Notes: generated by a model not told the origin, from the sequence alone. A stretch of 37,382 nucleotides of DNA from Ornithomonoglobus_A sp034090805 (GCA_034090805.1 JAXDRV010000006.1:1-37382), one strand, 5' to 3'. Shown: positions 15,778 to 24,824, numbered from the stretch's first letter. Numbers and translations: made by a program.

Positions 15778-16524
15778 ATGCTTACGGAGGAAAGACATTC
15801 AATTATTTTGGCTCTCATTGATCGTCAAAGCAGTGTGAAAATCGGTGAGCTGTGCGAAATGCTTGATGCATCGGAATCCACTGTCAGAAGAGATCTGAAT
15901 ATTCTGGCGGAACGCGGTATGCTGACTAAGGTTCACGGGGGCGCTATTGCTCTTGATGAGAGCTTCTCCCGCTATGAAAATGATGTCGCAAAAAAAATGA
16001 ATCTTTTTATTGAAGAAAAAGAAGCGATTGCAAGATACGCTGCTTCTTTGATAGAGGATGGCGACTTTGTGTACATTGATGCGGGAACTACGACGGAAAA
16101 AATTATCGATTATATTCCGTCAAAAAACGTCACATTCGTTACAAATGCGTTCATAAATGCCAAAAAACTGGCACAGAAGGGATTTCAGGTATTTGTTCCG
16201 GGGGGTGAAATCAAGCTGTCCACGGAAGCCATCGTCGGAGCGGAATGTGTAATATCTCTTCAGCATTACAATTTTACCAAATGCTTTGTCGGCGTGAACG
16301 GCATATCAATGTCGGGCGGATTATCCACTCACGATAAAAGCGAAGCGACGGTAAAAAGTACGGTGATCCATCACAGCAAGGAAATTTACATTCTTGCGGA
16401 TCATTCCAAATTCGATCAGATTACGTCAGTCAGATTTGCCGGACTCAATTGCGGGGAAATTATTACCGACAAGCTGATTGATAAAAAATATCTGTCTGAA
16501 TCATCAATAAAGGAGGTTTTATAA
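15778..16524 (+). CDS. fruR: DeoR-family regulator of the fructose operon
   Basis: A 248-residue DeoR/GlpR-type repressor. The N-terminal HTH (about residues 1-57) includes SSVKIGELCEMLDASESTVRRDL. The C-terminal DeoR effector domain has YIDAGTTTEKI, FVTNAF, GGEI and ADHSKFDQ, which bind phosphosugars. The frame also offers a GTG at 15772, but GGAGG at 15766-15770 fits ATG 15778. It is the first gene of an operon with 1-phosphofructokinase and fructose PTS, so fructose 1-phosphate is the likely inducer. Repeated TGACCGAAAATG boxes around the promoter are the likely operators. Confidence 0.9.
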   Translation: MLTEERHSIILALIDRQSSVKIGELCEMLDASESTVRRDLNILAERGMLTKVHGGAIALDESFSRYENDVAKKMNLFIEEKEAIARYAASLIEDGDFVYIDAGTTTEKIIDYIPSKNVTFVTNAFINAKKLAQKGFQVFVPGGEIKLSTEAIVGAECVISLQHYNFTKCFVGVNGISMSGGLSTHDKSEATVKSTVIHHSKEIYILADHSKFDQITSVRFAGLNCGEIITDKLIDKKYLSESSIKEVL

Positions 16525-17424
16525 TTGGTTTATACTGTTACTTTTAATCCTGCAATTGATTATGTGGTACATACGGATGAAATGCGGGTGGGGAGCGTGA
16601 ATCGTTCTCAGTCCGAAGAGATCTATTTCGGAGGAAAGGGCATCAATGTTTCTATTGTTCTCAGTGAACTGGGAGTTAAATCAAAGGCGTTGGGTTTTGT
16701 GGCAGGCTTTACCGGGAAAGCAATTGAAGAAGGTGTTCGGGAGAAAGGTGTAGAAACGGATTTCGTTCGTCTTAACAACGGTTTTTCCAGAATCAATGTA
16801 AAAATTAAATCTAAAGATGAAACGGAGCTGAACGGTCAAGGACCGGAAATCAGCAGCGAGGCAATAGCACTTCTTTATAAGAAGCTGGACGAATTGAAGG
16901 ACGGAGATATTCTTGTACTTGCCGGAAGTATTCCAAATACCCTGCCTTCCGATATTTATGAGAAAATTCTCGGGCATCTTTCCGGAAAGCGAATCAAGAC
17001 GGTTGTTGACGCAACGAACGATTTGCTTTTAAACGTCCTGAAGTATAAGCCGTTTTTGATTAAGCCCAACAATCATGAGCTTGGAGAAATGTTTGGCGTG
17101 AGCGTGACAAGCGTAGAGGACGTTATAACATATGCAAAAAAGCTCAGAGAAATGGGAGCGGTAAATGTGCTTGTTTCCATGGCGGGAGACGGCGCAGTGC
17201 TTGTGGACGAAACGGGAACCGTGCATACCTGCGGTGTATGCAGGGGTAAGGTGAAAAATTCCGTAGGCGCCGGAGATTCCATGGTAGCGGGTTTTCTTGC
17301 GGGGTCTATGGACGGTGACTACACATATGCGCTGAAGCTTGGTACCGCAACAGGCGGCGCAACGGCATTTTCGGACGGTCTGGCGCAAAAAGAGGAAATA
17401 TACAGACTGCTCAAACAGCTTTAA
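16525..17424 (+). CDS. fruK: 1-phosphofructokinase
   Basis: A PfkB/ribokinase-family kinase that phosphorylates fructose 1-phosphate, the product of the fructose PTS, to fructose 1,6-bisphosphate. The N-terminal FNPAIDYVV and FGGKGINVSIVL (PfkB signature 1) and the C-terminal VGAGDSMVAGF (signature 2, catalytic Asp) are present. 299 residues is standard. The start is TTG at 16525, directly after the fruR stop, with AGGAGG 8 bases upstream; no better ATG exists. The weak start codon may tune its level relative to the transporter. Confidence 0.92.
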   Translation: MVYTVTFNPAIDYVVHTDEMRVGSVNRSQSEEIYFGGKGINVSIVLSELGVKSKALGFVAGFTGKAIEEGVREKGVETDFVRLNNGFSRINVKIKSKDETELNGQGPEISSEAIALLYKKLDELKDGDILVLAGSIPNTLPSDIYEKILGHLSGKRIKTVVDATNDLLLNVLKYKPFLIKPNNHELGEMFGVSVTSVEDVITYAKKLREMGAVNVLVSMAGDGAVLVDETGTVHTCGVCRGKVKNSVGAGDSMVAGFLAGSMDGDYTYALKLGTATGGATAFSDGLAQKEEIYRLLKQL

Positions 17425-17464
17425 GAAGTTAAACGGACATTAATTTTAAGAATGGAGGATTATT

Positions 17465-19363
17465 ATGCGTATTGTTGATCTATTGAATAAGGAAAGTATC
17501 ATGCTTAACGCCGCACCTAAAAATAAGTCGGAAGCAATTGATATGCTGATTGAATTACAGGTAAAGGGTGGAAAAATAGCAGACAAGGAAGGCTACAAAA
17601 AAGGTATTCTTGCAAGGGAAGAAATCAGCACTACCGCTGTTGGCGAGGGCATTGCGATTCCTCATGCCAAAAGTACGGCTGTAAAAGCACCTTCTCTTGC
17701 GGCGATGACAGTCCCCGGCGGTGTTGATTATGAAGCTTTGGATGATGAACCGTCAAATTTGCTGTTTATGATTGCTGCTCCGAATGACGGTGATGTGCAT
17801 CTTGAGGTACTTTCGCGTCTTATGACTATACTCATGGATGAGGATTTCAGAGAAAAGCTTCTTGCCGCAAAGGATAAGGACGAATTTTTAAAGGTGATCG
17901 ATGATATGGAACGGGAAAAATATCCCGATGCACCCAAGGAGGAAGCAAAAGGGAAAATCAAGGTTCTTGCGGTTACGGCTTGCCCCACGGGAATTGCGCA
18001 CACGTACATGGCGGCAGAGGCTTTGGAGAAGGCAGGTAAAAAGCTCGGAATTACGATTAAAGTGGAAACAAACGGCTCCGGCGGAGCAAAGAACATACTC
18101 ACAAAGGAAGAAATCGATTCCTGTGACGGTATTATCATAGCGGCGGATAAGACGGTGGAAATGTCTCGCTTTGACGGGAAAAAGGTCATTCGTACCAAGG
18201 TTTCCGACGGCATAAAAATTCCTGAGGAGCTGATAAACAGAATTGAAGCCGGCGATGCTCCTGTGTACCGCCATACGGGCGCAAAAGCGGCAGATGATTC
18301 CTCGGACGGCGAAAGCTTCGGAAGAAAGATGTATAAGCATTTAATGAACGGCGTTTCAAATATGCTGCCGTTTACGGTAGCGGGCGGTATTTTCATTGCA
18401 CTTGCATTTTTGATTGATACCATTGCAGGTGCGCCGCAGGATTCAAGCTTCGGTACTTATACTGCTGCGGCGGGATTTTTCAAAACAATCGGCGGTTATG
18501 CTTTTAGCTTTATGGTACCCGTTCTTGCGGCATATATCGGAAAGTCTATTGCCGATCGACCGGGATTCCTTGTTGGTTTGGTAGGAGGATTTCTTGCAAC
18601 GACAGGCTCGACCTTCGGCAATGTGGCGGGCGATGTTCCGTCAGGATTCCTCGGTGCGCTGCTTGCGGGATTTGCGGGAGGCTATCTGATGCTTGCATTG
18701 GAAAAGCTTTGCGATAAAATGCCCAATGCACTGAACGGCATTAAGCCTGTGCTTATTTATCCTCTTGCGGGACTGGGAATTATTGCTGTTATCATGTGTG
18801 CGGTAAATCCGTTTATGGGTATGATTAATACGGGATTATCCAACTTTCTGAATAATATGGGAAATACAAGTAAAATTGTACTCGGCTGCATATTGGGCGG
18901 CATGATGTCCATTGATATGGGAGGACCATTCAATAAAGCGGCATACGTTTTCGGTACTGCTGCAATTGCATCGGGAAGCTATGACGTAATGGCGGCTGTT
19001 ATGATAGGCGGTATGGTTCCGCCGCTGGCAATCGCACTCTCGACAAACTTCTTTAAAAACAGATGGACAGAGGAAGAGAGAAAGAACGGACCGGTAAACT
19101 ACATTATGGGTCTGAGCTTTATTACGGAAGGTGCGATTCCCTATGCTGCGTCCGATCCGCTGCGTGTGATCCCGGCGTGCTTGGTGGGAGCTGCAACGGC
19201 AGGAGGATTGTCGATGGCATTTAACTGTACGCTGATGGCACCTCACGGAGGAATTTTCGTATTCGCGGTTGTAGGTAATTGGCCGATGTATCTTCTTTCG
19301 CTTGTAATCGGTTCGGTTGTCGGAATGTTGCTTTTAGCTCTGTTGAAGAAAAAGCGTGTATAA
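17465..19363 (+). CDS. fruA: PTS fructose transporter, fused EIIABC
   Basis: Membrane permease that imports fructose while phosphorylating it at C1. Domain order is IIA (about residues 1-145, phospho-acceptor His67 in AIPHAKS), IIB (about 165-262, active Cys173 in TACPTGIAHTYM) and IIC (about 288-630) with eight or more hydrophobic segments. Membrane motifs include MSIDMGGPFNKAAY and FITEGAIPYAASDP, the substrate-site signature. 632 residues is usual for FruA. It follows fruK by 40 bp in the same operon. Confidence 0.94.
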   Translation: MRIVDLLNKESIMLNAAPKNKSEAIDMLIELQVKGGKIADKEGYKKGILAREEISTTAVGEGIAIPHAKSTAVKAPSLAAMTVPGGVDYEALDDEPSNLLFMIAAPNDGDVHLEVLSRLMTILMDEDFREKLLAAKDKDEFLKVIDDMEREKYPDAPKEEAKGKIKVLAVTACPTGIAHTYMAAEALEKAGKKLGITIKVETNGSGGAKNILTKEEIDSCDGIIIAADKTVEMSRFDGKKVIRTKVSDGIKIPEELINRIEAGDAPVYRHTGAKAADDSSDGESFGRKMYKHLMNGVSNMLPFTVAGGIFIALAFLIDTIAGAPQDSSFGTYTAAAGFFKTIGGYAFSFMVPVLAAYIGKSIADRPGFLVGLVGGFLATTGSTFGNVAGDVPSGFLGALLAGFAGGYLMLALEKLCDKMPNALNGIKPVLIYPLAGLGIIAVIMCAVNPFMGMINTGLSNFLNNMGNTSKIVLGCILGGMMSIDMGGPFNKAAYVFGTAAIASGSYDVMAAVMIGGMVPPLAIALSTNFFKNRWTEEERKNGPVNYIMGLSFITEGAIPYAASDPLRVIPACLVGAATAGGLSMAFNCTLMAPHGGIFVFAVVGNWPMYLLSLVIGSVVGMLLLALLKKKRV

Positions 19364-19396
19364 ATTTTAAATCTAATTAATAAGGAGTGAACTATT

Positions 19397-19663
19397 ATGG
19401 TAACGAAGATTGTAACGGTTGTAAATGAACAGGGGCTTCATATGCGCCCGGCAGGTGTGCTTGCAAAGGCAGTGAAAGCGCATCCGGACTGCGAGGTCAC
19501 ACTCAATGCAAACGGAAAGGCAGTAAAGGCAAAAGCACCTATGCAGATTATGTCTGCCTGCATGAAAAAAGGCTGTGAGGTTGAAATCGTGTGCGACGGC
19601 GCAGATGAAGAAGCGGTACTGGCCGAAATTGCAGAAATGTTTGAAAACGGATTCGGTGAGTAA
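19397..19663 (+). CDS. ptsH: HPr-family phosphocarrier without the regulatory serine
   Basis: An 88-residue HPr-type protein that carries phosphate from enzyme I to the EIIA of the fructose PTS. The active His15 is in GLHMRPAG; the residue after it is Met rather than the common Ala. In the segment equivalent to KSIMGVMS of Bacillota HPr the sequence reads KAPMQIMS, so the HPr-kinase target Ser46 is replaced by Ala (Ala47 here). It should transfer phosphate but not act as a CcpA corepressor. It is the last gene of the fru operon, 33 bp after fruA, which suggests a dedicated carrier. Confidence 0.88.
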   Translation: MVTKIVTVVNEQGLHMRPAGVLAKAVKAHPDCEVTLNANGKAVKAKAPMQIMSACMKKGCEVEIVCDGADEEAVLAEIAEMFENGFGE

Positions 19664-19796
19664 TTGCTAAATGGGGTGTGAATTTTTTGACTTGAACATG
19701 GCATAAGCTGTTGGTTTTACGGATGGAATATGTTTAAGCAAAAACACACTCTCATGACGGCATGACCGAAACGGAAATTACAATTAAATAAATCAC

Positions 19797-19840
19797 AAAT
19801 TCAAGGGGCAGTGCCGATGGGTGCTGCCCTTTGAATTTTA
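19797..19840 (+). terminator. Terminator of the fru operon
   Basis: A stem of about 14 bp, AAATTCAAGGGGCAG / CTGCCCTTTGAATTT, followed by T-rich sequence. From 19664 to the integrase remnant at 20102 I see nothing else. Confidence 0.75.
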
Positions 19841-20065
19841 TAGTATAAATACTTTTTTATCATAATATTTGCAGATGTGCCGCAGAAGCATACTGTCGTT
19901 TTTTGATTCCGTATAGATAAAGGAATAATGAAGTTAACATAACATATTTTAAATCTGCTTGCGGTATTTTGTTCTGAAAATTGCAAATCAAATGCCAAAA
20001 TCAATGAGTATTTGGCGGCAAACGGCTCCTAAAAATACTATAATCTTGATATAGACCGTCAAAAT

Positions 20066-20078
20066 TATGGTCAAATTT
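20066..20078. repeat. 13-bp direct repeat flanking the integrase remnant (left)
   Basis: TATGGTCAAATTT, repeated exactly at 20649-20661 inside the last codons of the integrase frame. It may be an old attachment core or chance. Confidence 0.35.
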
Positions 20079-20101
20079 TATACAGAAAGAGGTAAGGTAA
20101 G

Positions 20102-20669
20102 ATGCCAAGACGAATGAAAAACATATATAAACGTAAGGACGGGCGTTGGGAGGCACGATATATAAGAGAGTATGACGCAAACGGTAAGGCGCGATACAGC
20201 TCGGTATATGCACGTTCCTACGCAGAGGTAAGGACAAAGCTTTTGGAGGCGGTGGCCGAGTGCAACAGGAAGTGTGTCGATGATCCCGAAATAATCGTTT
20301 CAGATCCCCAAGTTTCTTGCAGAAAAATTAACGGAGCATAAAAAGCTGTACGGAAACACGAGCAAATACATTATTAATAATGAAGGGAAAATGACGGAGC
20401 CGAGATATTGTCAATATCATTTTGCGAAAATTCTGAAAAAAGCAAAAATAAAACCGGCAAAATTCCACACGACACGCCACACATTCGCCACGAGAGCATT
20501 GGAATCCGGGATGGATATAAAAACCTTGAGCGAGGTTTTGGGACATGCCGATGCCACGATCACAATGAAAAGATATGCGCATTCGTCCGATGAGCAAAAG
20601 AGGATCTGTATTGAGAAACTGGCTGACTCGGTTTTTAACGATTATAAATATGGTCAAATTTGTGGTTAA
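20102..20669 (+). pseudogene. Tyrosine integrase, internally deleted
   Basis: ATG 20102 after AGAGGTAAGG opens the N-terminal arm-type DNA-binding domain of a Tn916-like integrase (IYKRKDGRWEARYI, about 60 residues). That frame is lost near 20310-20341. In another frame, KFLAEKLTEHKKLYG continues into the C-terminal catalytic core: HTTRHTFATRALESG (the R-H-x-x-R box), VLGHADATITMKRYAH (second His and the nucleophile Tyr), and the stop at 20669. The core-binding domain and the first catalytic Arg are missing. A deletion plus frame change has killed the gene. No partner excisionase or cargo is visible. Confidence 0.82.
20649..20661. repeat. 13-bp direct repeat flanking the integrase remnant (right)
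   Basis: An exact copy of 20066-20078. In related integrases the 3' end of the gene is often next to the attachment site, which gives the repeat some weight. Confidence 0.35.
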
Positions 20670-20910
20670 AGTTTTTATAAGTGCAGGTATCATGCGGATT
20701 TCCGCATATATCGTAAATTAATTTAAATTTGCGATTATGTACGGTGATATTATTGACAAAATCAATAAAATGTATCAGTGAAATCAACAAATATGAGTTT
20801 TGAGACTTTGACCAAAAAAGAGCGCAAACCGTACCGCCGGCACATTTTTGAATGTCAATCAATTTTAAAAGTGTTAAACTGACGGTATATTAGGACTGGT
20901 ATTTGCATAT

Positions 20911-21189
20911 TTGAAGTATCTTAATGCTGCATTGCCGAGATTCTCCGTGCCGTTTCTTATTGCATGCTTAATATCTGCGTTGCTCGGAGGAATTTTTATA
21001 GAAATGGTATACCAGCTATACGGAATCGAATCTCTTGGAAGATTTGTTCTGTGTCTTGCATTTGCGTTCACGCCGCTTATGTCAAACAATTACTACAGTT
21101 CAGGCAGCGTCAATGCTGTTAAAAACACGTTCACAGGGGATACATATAATTCGTACGGAAGCTATACAAACAATAATTTCCCGAATTAA
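20911..21189 (+). CDS. Small membrane protein, probably 5'-truncated
   Basis: The 92-residue frame has two hydrophobic segments (about residues 12-33 and 43-58) and an Asn/Ser/Tyr/Gly-rich hydrophilic tail ending NNNFPN. The start is poor: a TTG at 20911 with no ribosome binding site. The frame stays open upstream back to about 20879 with membrane-like sequence (GILGLVFAYL), so the true N-terminus is probably lost at the edge of the integrase scar. I do not recognise the family. It stops 26 bp before the lipoprotein gene. Confidence 0.5.
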   Translation: MKYLNAALPRFSVPFLIACLISALLGGIFIEMVYQLYGIESLGRFVLCLAFAFTPLMSNNYYSSGSVNAVKNTFTGDTYNSYGSYTNNNFPN

Positions 21190-21214
21190 ATAGACAATAG
21201 GAGAGGAAAAAGCG

Positions 21215-22243
21215 ATGAAAAATAAAATTGTAGCAACTATATTGGTTTTGCTTGTTGCAGCACTCGGAGGCTGCAGCGGATTTACACAGGGCAGTATAAA
21301 AAATGCTAAAAAAGCGATTGAAGAAAAAAATTATACAGTAGCGCTCCAATATCTTCGTGAAGCAAAGGATGCGGGAGCAGATAACAGCGAGGTAAATCTT
21401 CTGACAGATATTTTTGATAATTACACAGCAGCACTTGAGCTATATAATCAAGGAAATCTGAATGAGGCAAAACTCAGAGCTGAAAATATTCCGCAGTCAG
21501 CATCCTCGTATGTGTTTTGGAGCGATATTTCCGATTTGATAAGCAGAATCAATTCGGAGATTGCATCTAATGAAATTAACACAAGAATCAATGAGGCAAA
21601 ACAGCTTGTTGCGAACGGGAATTATGAAAATGCGCTGAGTATGATTGCGGCGATTGAAACATCTGCGCTTTCGGAATCCCAAAAAAGTGAGCTGGAGTCT
21701 TTAAAAATGACTGCAAATACGGCGCTTGGACAAATTAACAGTGCACGCGTATCCGGAGAGGAAAGCGGCAGGGCTCAAACCGAAGCAAAAATACAAGAGC
21801 AGGAGCGTGAGGCACGCTCAAATACGGTGAAACAAACAATGTATGTTGTAAAGTGCAACGAATTTATAACGCTTAGACGTTCGCCGTCCACTTCTGCGGG
21901 CGAAATTGTTAAAATTCCGCTTGGTTCAAGTGTAGGCTATATTGAGGAAGCAGGTAACGGATTTTACAAGATAAATTACGACGGTCATATAGGCTATGCG
22001 CTTGCTTCTTACCTGAGCACTGCTCGTGAGGTGCACCATACGACAGCTTCAAAAACCGCGAAGGTTGTTAATGCGGAGTCGTTTATAACGCTTAGAAGCT
22101 ATCCGTCTACATCGGCGTCGGAGATAACAAAAATACCGGCAGATTCATATGTTACATACATAGAAACAGTAGGTGATTTTTATAAAATAGAGTACAAAGG
22201 AATGGTGGGATATGGCTTGGCATCGTATTTGGCAATACAGTAG
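21215..22243 (+). CDS. SH3-domain lipoprotein with TPR-like repeats
   Basis: A 342-residue cell-surface lipoprotein. Residues 1-20 form a lipoprotein signal with lipobox LGGC (Cys20). Residues about 25-190 are helical and repetitive, with Ala/Leu-rich segments such as EEKNYTVALQYLREAKDA and VANGNYENALSMI that look like TPR repeats. A charged Gln/Glu/Arg linker follows. Two bacterial SH3 domains then repeat the pattern FITLR..PSTSA.EI.KIP...YI (about 212-270 and 285-342). SH3b domains usually bind peptidoglycan peptides. AGGAGAGG precedes the ATG. The last 32 bp overlap the carboxypeptidase gene, implying coupled synthesis and a shared cell-wall role. Confidence 0.82.
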   Translation: MKNKIVATILVLLVAALGGCSGFTQGSIKNAKKAIEEKNYTVALQYLREAKDAGADNSEVNLLTDIFDNYTAALELYNQGNLNEAKLRAENIPQSASSYVFWSDISDLISRINSEIASNEINTRINEAKQLVANGNYENALSMIAAIETSALSESQKSELESLKMTANTALGQINSARVSGEESGRAQTEAKIQEQEREARSNTVKQTMYVVKCNEFITLRRSPSTSAGEIVKIPLGSSVGYIEEAGNGFYKINYDGHIGYALASYLSTAREVHHTTASKTAKVVNAESFITLRSYPSTSASEITKIPADSYVTYIETVGDFYKIEYKGMVGYGLASYLAIQ

Positions 22244-23345
22244 GAGTATACCGACTTTGATTTTTACGGTCGTGTTTGTTTTGGGGAGTATATGCGGCTG
22301 TGGTTCTGCGGATATAAGCTTTGACGAATTAAAAACAGAGCCGACCGCTTTGAGTGATGCGGAATCGGCTCAAACACCGTCGCCTGCTCCGATAACTCCC
22401 AAACAGCTTATCATAGATAAAAAGAACAGCTTATACACATATGATGATATGGTGAATGACATAGCGGCACTTAAGAGTATGTATCCCGATATTGTCACTG
22501 TCAAGGAGCTTTGTACAACCTTTGACACAAGAAAATTGTATGATATTGTTGTAGGCGATATAAACAGCGAAAATCATATAATGATTATGGGTGCTATGCA
22601 CGCAAGAGAATATATTACAACACAGTTAGTCATGACTCAGTTGACGGATTACCTTAAAAATTATACAAGCTTTGCGTATAAGGGCAAGGATGCCGCTGAG
22701 CTGACGACAAATACGGCGGTACATTTTATTCCTATGAGTAATCCTGATGGAGTTACCGTGTCGCAGCTTGGCAGCTCTGCGTTAAAAACAGATGCAGCAA
22801 GACAGTTCGTTGACGGGGTGTGTGCATCAAGAGGCGCTGATGCCTATGTTCAGTGGAAAGCGAATGCTGAAGGTGTGGATATTAACAGAAACTTTGATGC
22901 CGGTTGGGACGAATATGTCGGAGCAAGCGGACCTTCCTCTGATAGGTATAAGGGTACGGCTCCGGGAAGCAGTGCAGAGGCGGCAGCGTTGATAAGCGCA
23001 ACCGAGCAGTATAATTTTAAACGTACAATAAGCTATCATACAAAAGGCTCATTAATATATTGGTACTACAAGCAAACAGGAGCTGTCAAAGAAAAAAGCG
23101 AAAGCTTTGCAAAAGAAATATCAAATGTAACCGGATATGTACCGGATGATAATTACGAGGCTGTGGACGCTGCCGGATATAAGGATTGGGCGGTGTATAA
23201 AAAGGGTATACCGAGTATAACAATAGAGGTAGGCGGTGAAGCACCGGATAATCCGGTTCCGTATTCGTATTTTGAAAATATATATGAAAGAAATAAAGAT
23301 GTTGTATGGGAAACGCTGTACGGATTGTCGGTAAGAGGTGAATAG
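22212..23345 (+). CDS. M14 zinc carboxypeptidase, lipoprotein
   Basis: A 377-residue M14-family metallocarboxypeptidase with a signal segment (about residues 12-30) and a plausible lipobox ending at Cys30 (ICGC). The zinc ligands are visible: His130 and Glu133 in GAMHARE, and His276 in SYHTKGS. Arg226 in DINRNFD and the catalytic Glu339 in TIEVGG complete the active site. Such gut-bacterial enzymes trim peptidoglycan stem peptides or dietary peptides. The gene overlaps the SH3 lipoprotein by 32 bp in another frame, so the wall-binding partner and enzyme are probably made together. A Ser/Pro/Thr-rich spacer (about 45-62) separates anchor and enzyme. Confidence 0.88.
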   Translation: MAWHRIWQYSRSIPTLIFTVVFVLGSICGCGSADISFDELKTEPTALSDAESAQTPSPAPITPKQLIIDKKNSLYTYDDMVNDIAALKSMYPDIVTVKELCTTFDTRKLYDIVVGDINSENHIMIMGAMHAREYITTQLVMTQLTDYLKNYTSFAYKGKDAAELTTNTAVHFIPMSNPDGVTVSQLGSSALKTDAARQFVDGVCASRGADAYVQWKANAEGVDINRNFDAGWDEYVGASGPSSDRYKGTAPGSSAEAAALISATEQYNFKRTISYHTKGSLIYWYYKQTGAVKEKSESFAKEISNVTGYVPDDNYEAVDAAGYKDWAVYKKGIPSITIEVGGEAPDNPVPYSYFENIYERNKDVVWETLYGLSVRGE

Positions 23346-23445
23346 GAAAGGGATTTTTGCCGATGCTTACGGTACAACTATTTTCTTTTAGGGCAATTGA
23401 TGTTTGCCGTAAGGTGAAATTATGGAATGTTTTGTATCAAAAGTG

Positions 23446-23474
23446 TTGACTTTCGGGCAGAGGCGTGGTATAAT
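23446..23474 (+). promoter_or_regulatory. Promoter of the MFS gene
   Basis: TTGACT (23446-23451), 17-bp spacer, TATAAT (23469-23474), about 33 bp before the start codon. Confidence 0.75.
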
Positions 23475-23506
23475 TTTCTGCGAAATAATTATAGGAGAAA
23501 TTCAAT

Positions 23507-24679
23507 ATGATTAAAAAGTACAGAAAAACATTGACGGCTTGTTACCTGGGAGGTATCACTCAGGCAATAGCGGCTAATTTTGCGCCGCTGCTGTTTCTTA
23601 CATTTCATAATGATTACGGTATACCGTTGGGGAAAATTGCTCTTATATCTGCAATATTTTTCCTGACTCAGCTTGTTGTGGACGTTTTATGCGCACATTT
23701 TGCAGATCGCATAGGGTACCGCAGGTGCGTTGTGGCTTCTGAAGTATGTTCGGCGGCGGGACTTGTGTGTCTGGCGTTCTTGCCGGAGCTTTTGCCCGAT
23801 CCGTTTGCGGGTATCATAATAAGCGTACTTATATATGCTGTCGGCAGCGGCTTGATAGAGGTGTTGGTCAGCCCTATTGTCGAGGCGTGTCCTTTTGAAC
23901 ATAAGGAAGCCGCTATGAGTTTGCTGCATTCGTTTTATTGCTGGGGATCGGTAGCGGTGATACTCATATCCACGCTGTTTTTCACGGCTTTCAGCATAAG
24001 CAATTGGAAATGGCTTGCCTGCATATGGGCGGTTATTCCTATTTATAATGTTTATAATTTTGCAACGTGCCCTATTGAACATATTACAGATGACGGCAAG
24101 GGAATGAAAGTGGGCGGTCTTTTCCGAATACCGCTGTTTTGGATAGCTGTTTTGCTGATGATATGTTCGGGAGCCTCCGAACTGTCAATGGCTCAATGGG
24201 CCTCCGCATACGCTGAGTCGGCTCTTAAATTGTCAAAAGCGGCCGGTGATTTGGCGGGACCTTGTATGTTTGCCGTAACGATGGGGATTAGCCGTGTCAT
24301 TTACGGGAAATACGGTGACAGACTGGATTTGAGGAAATTTATGCTTGGCTCCGGCTGTCTTTGCTTGATTTGTTATATTATGGCGTCCGTATCGGATAAT
24401 CCCGTTCTCGGCTTGATCGGTTGTATTATGTGCGGCTTTTCGGTCGGTATCATGTGGCCGGGAACGATAAGCATATGTTCCGGGCGGATTCCGGACGGAG
24501 GAACGGCAATGTTTGCCATGCTGGCTATGGCCGGTGATCTTGGCGGAGCGTTCGGACCGGGATTGGTCGGAAATATCACTCAGCACGCAAACGACAATCT
24601 GCAAAGAGGAATGCTTGCGGGGTGTGTATTCCCGCTGGTATTGATAATATCACTAATTATACTGAAAGACCGCCGTTGA
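23507..24679 (+). CDS. MFS transporter
   Basis: A 390-residue major facilitator with about 12 hydrophobic segments in two halves. The N-terminal half has a VDVLCAHFADRIGYRR loop, the classic MFS D-R-x-G signature between helices 2 and 3; the second half has a similar VIYGKYGDRLDLRKF loop. A fucose-permease-like or general sugar/drug MFS is possible. No substrate can be assigned. It has its own promoter and is followed by a hairpin, so it is monocistronic. Confidence 0.85.
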   Translation: MIKKYRKTLTACYLGGITQAIAANFAPLLFLTFHNDYGIPLGKIALISAIFFLTQLVVDVLCAHFADRIGYRRCVVASEVCSAAGLVCLAFLPELLPDPFAGIIISVLIYAVGSGLIEVLVSPIVEACPFEHKEAAMSLLHSFYCWGSVAVILISTLFFTAFSISNWKWLACIWAVIPIYNVYNFATCPIEHITDDGKGMKVGGLFRIPLFWIAVLLMICSGASELSMAQWASAYAESALKLSKAAGDLAGPCMFAVTMGISRVIYGKYGDRLDLRKFMLGSGCLCLICYIMASVSDNPVLGLIGCIMCGFSVGIMWPGTISICSGRIPDGGTAMFAMLAMAGDLGGAFGPGLVGNITQHANDNLQRGMLAGCVFPLVLIISLIILKDRR

Positions 24680-24710
24680 TTTGGCAGCACAATTATGATG
24701 TTAAACATCA

Positions 24711-24734
24711 ACAGGGGACAAGCCTGTCCCCTGT
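24711..24734 (+). terminator. Hairpin terminator after the MFS gene
   Basis: A perfect 10-bp stem ACAGGGGACA / TGTCCCCTGT with a 4-base loop, followed by moderately T-rich sequence. This stem looks like the small GGGACA repeats frequent in clostridial genomes. Confidence 0.6.
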
Positions 24735-24824
24735 GAAATCTTTATTTTGTGTTTCCGTCTGCATTGAACAGTATCTTGATTTTTGAAGCAGACTGCATTG
24801 ATGTTTGTACCGAGTAAAAGAAAC

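Noticed and set aside
17728..18423. A 231-residue frame opposite fruA.
   Set aside because: A shadow of the GC-patterned codons of fruA; no start signal and Ser/Ala-biased composition.
20635..20862. A 75-residue minus-strand frame behind the integrase remnant.
   Set aside because: No ribosome binding site, overlaps the integrase 3' end, composition not protein-like.
20791..20880. A 29-codon frame beginning MSFETLTKKERKPYRRHIF.
   Set aside because: Too short, no ribosome binding site and no known match; not listed as a gene.
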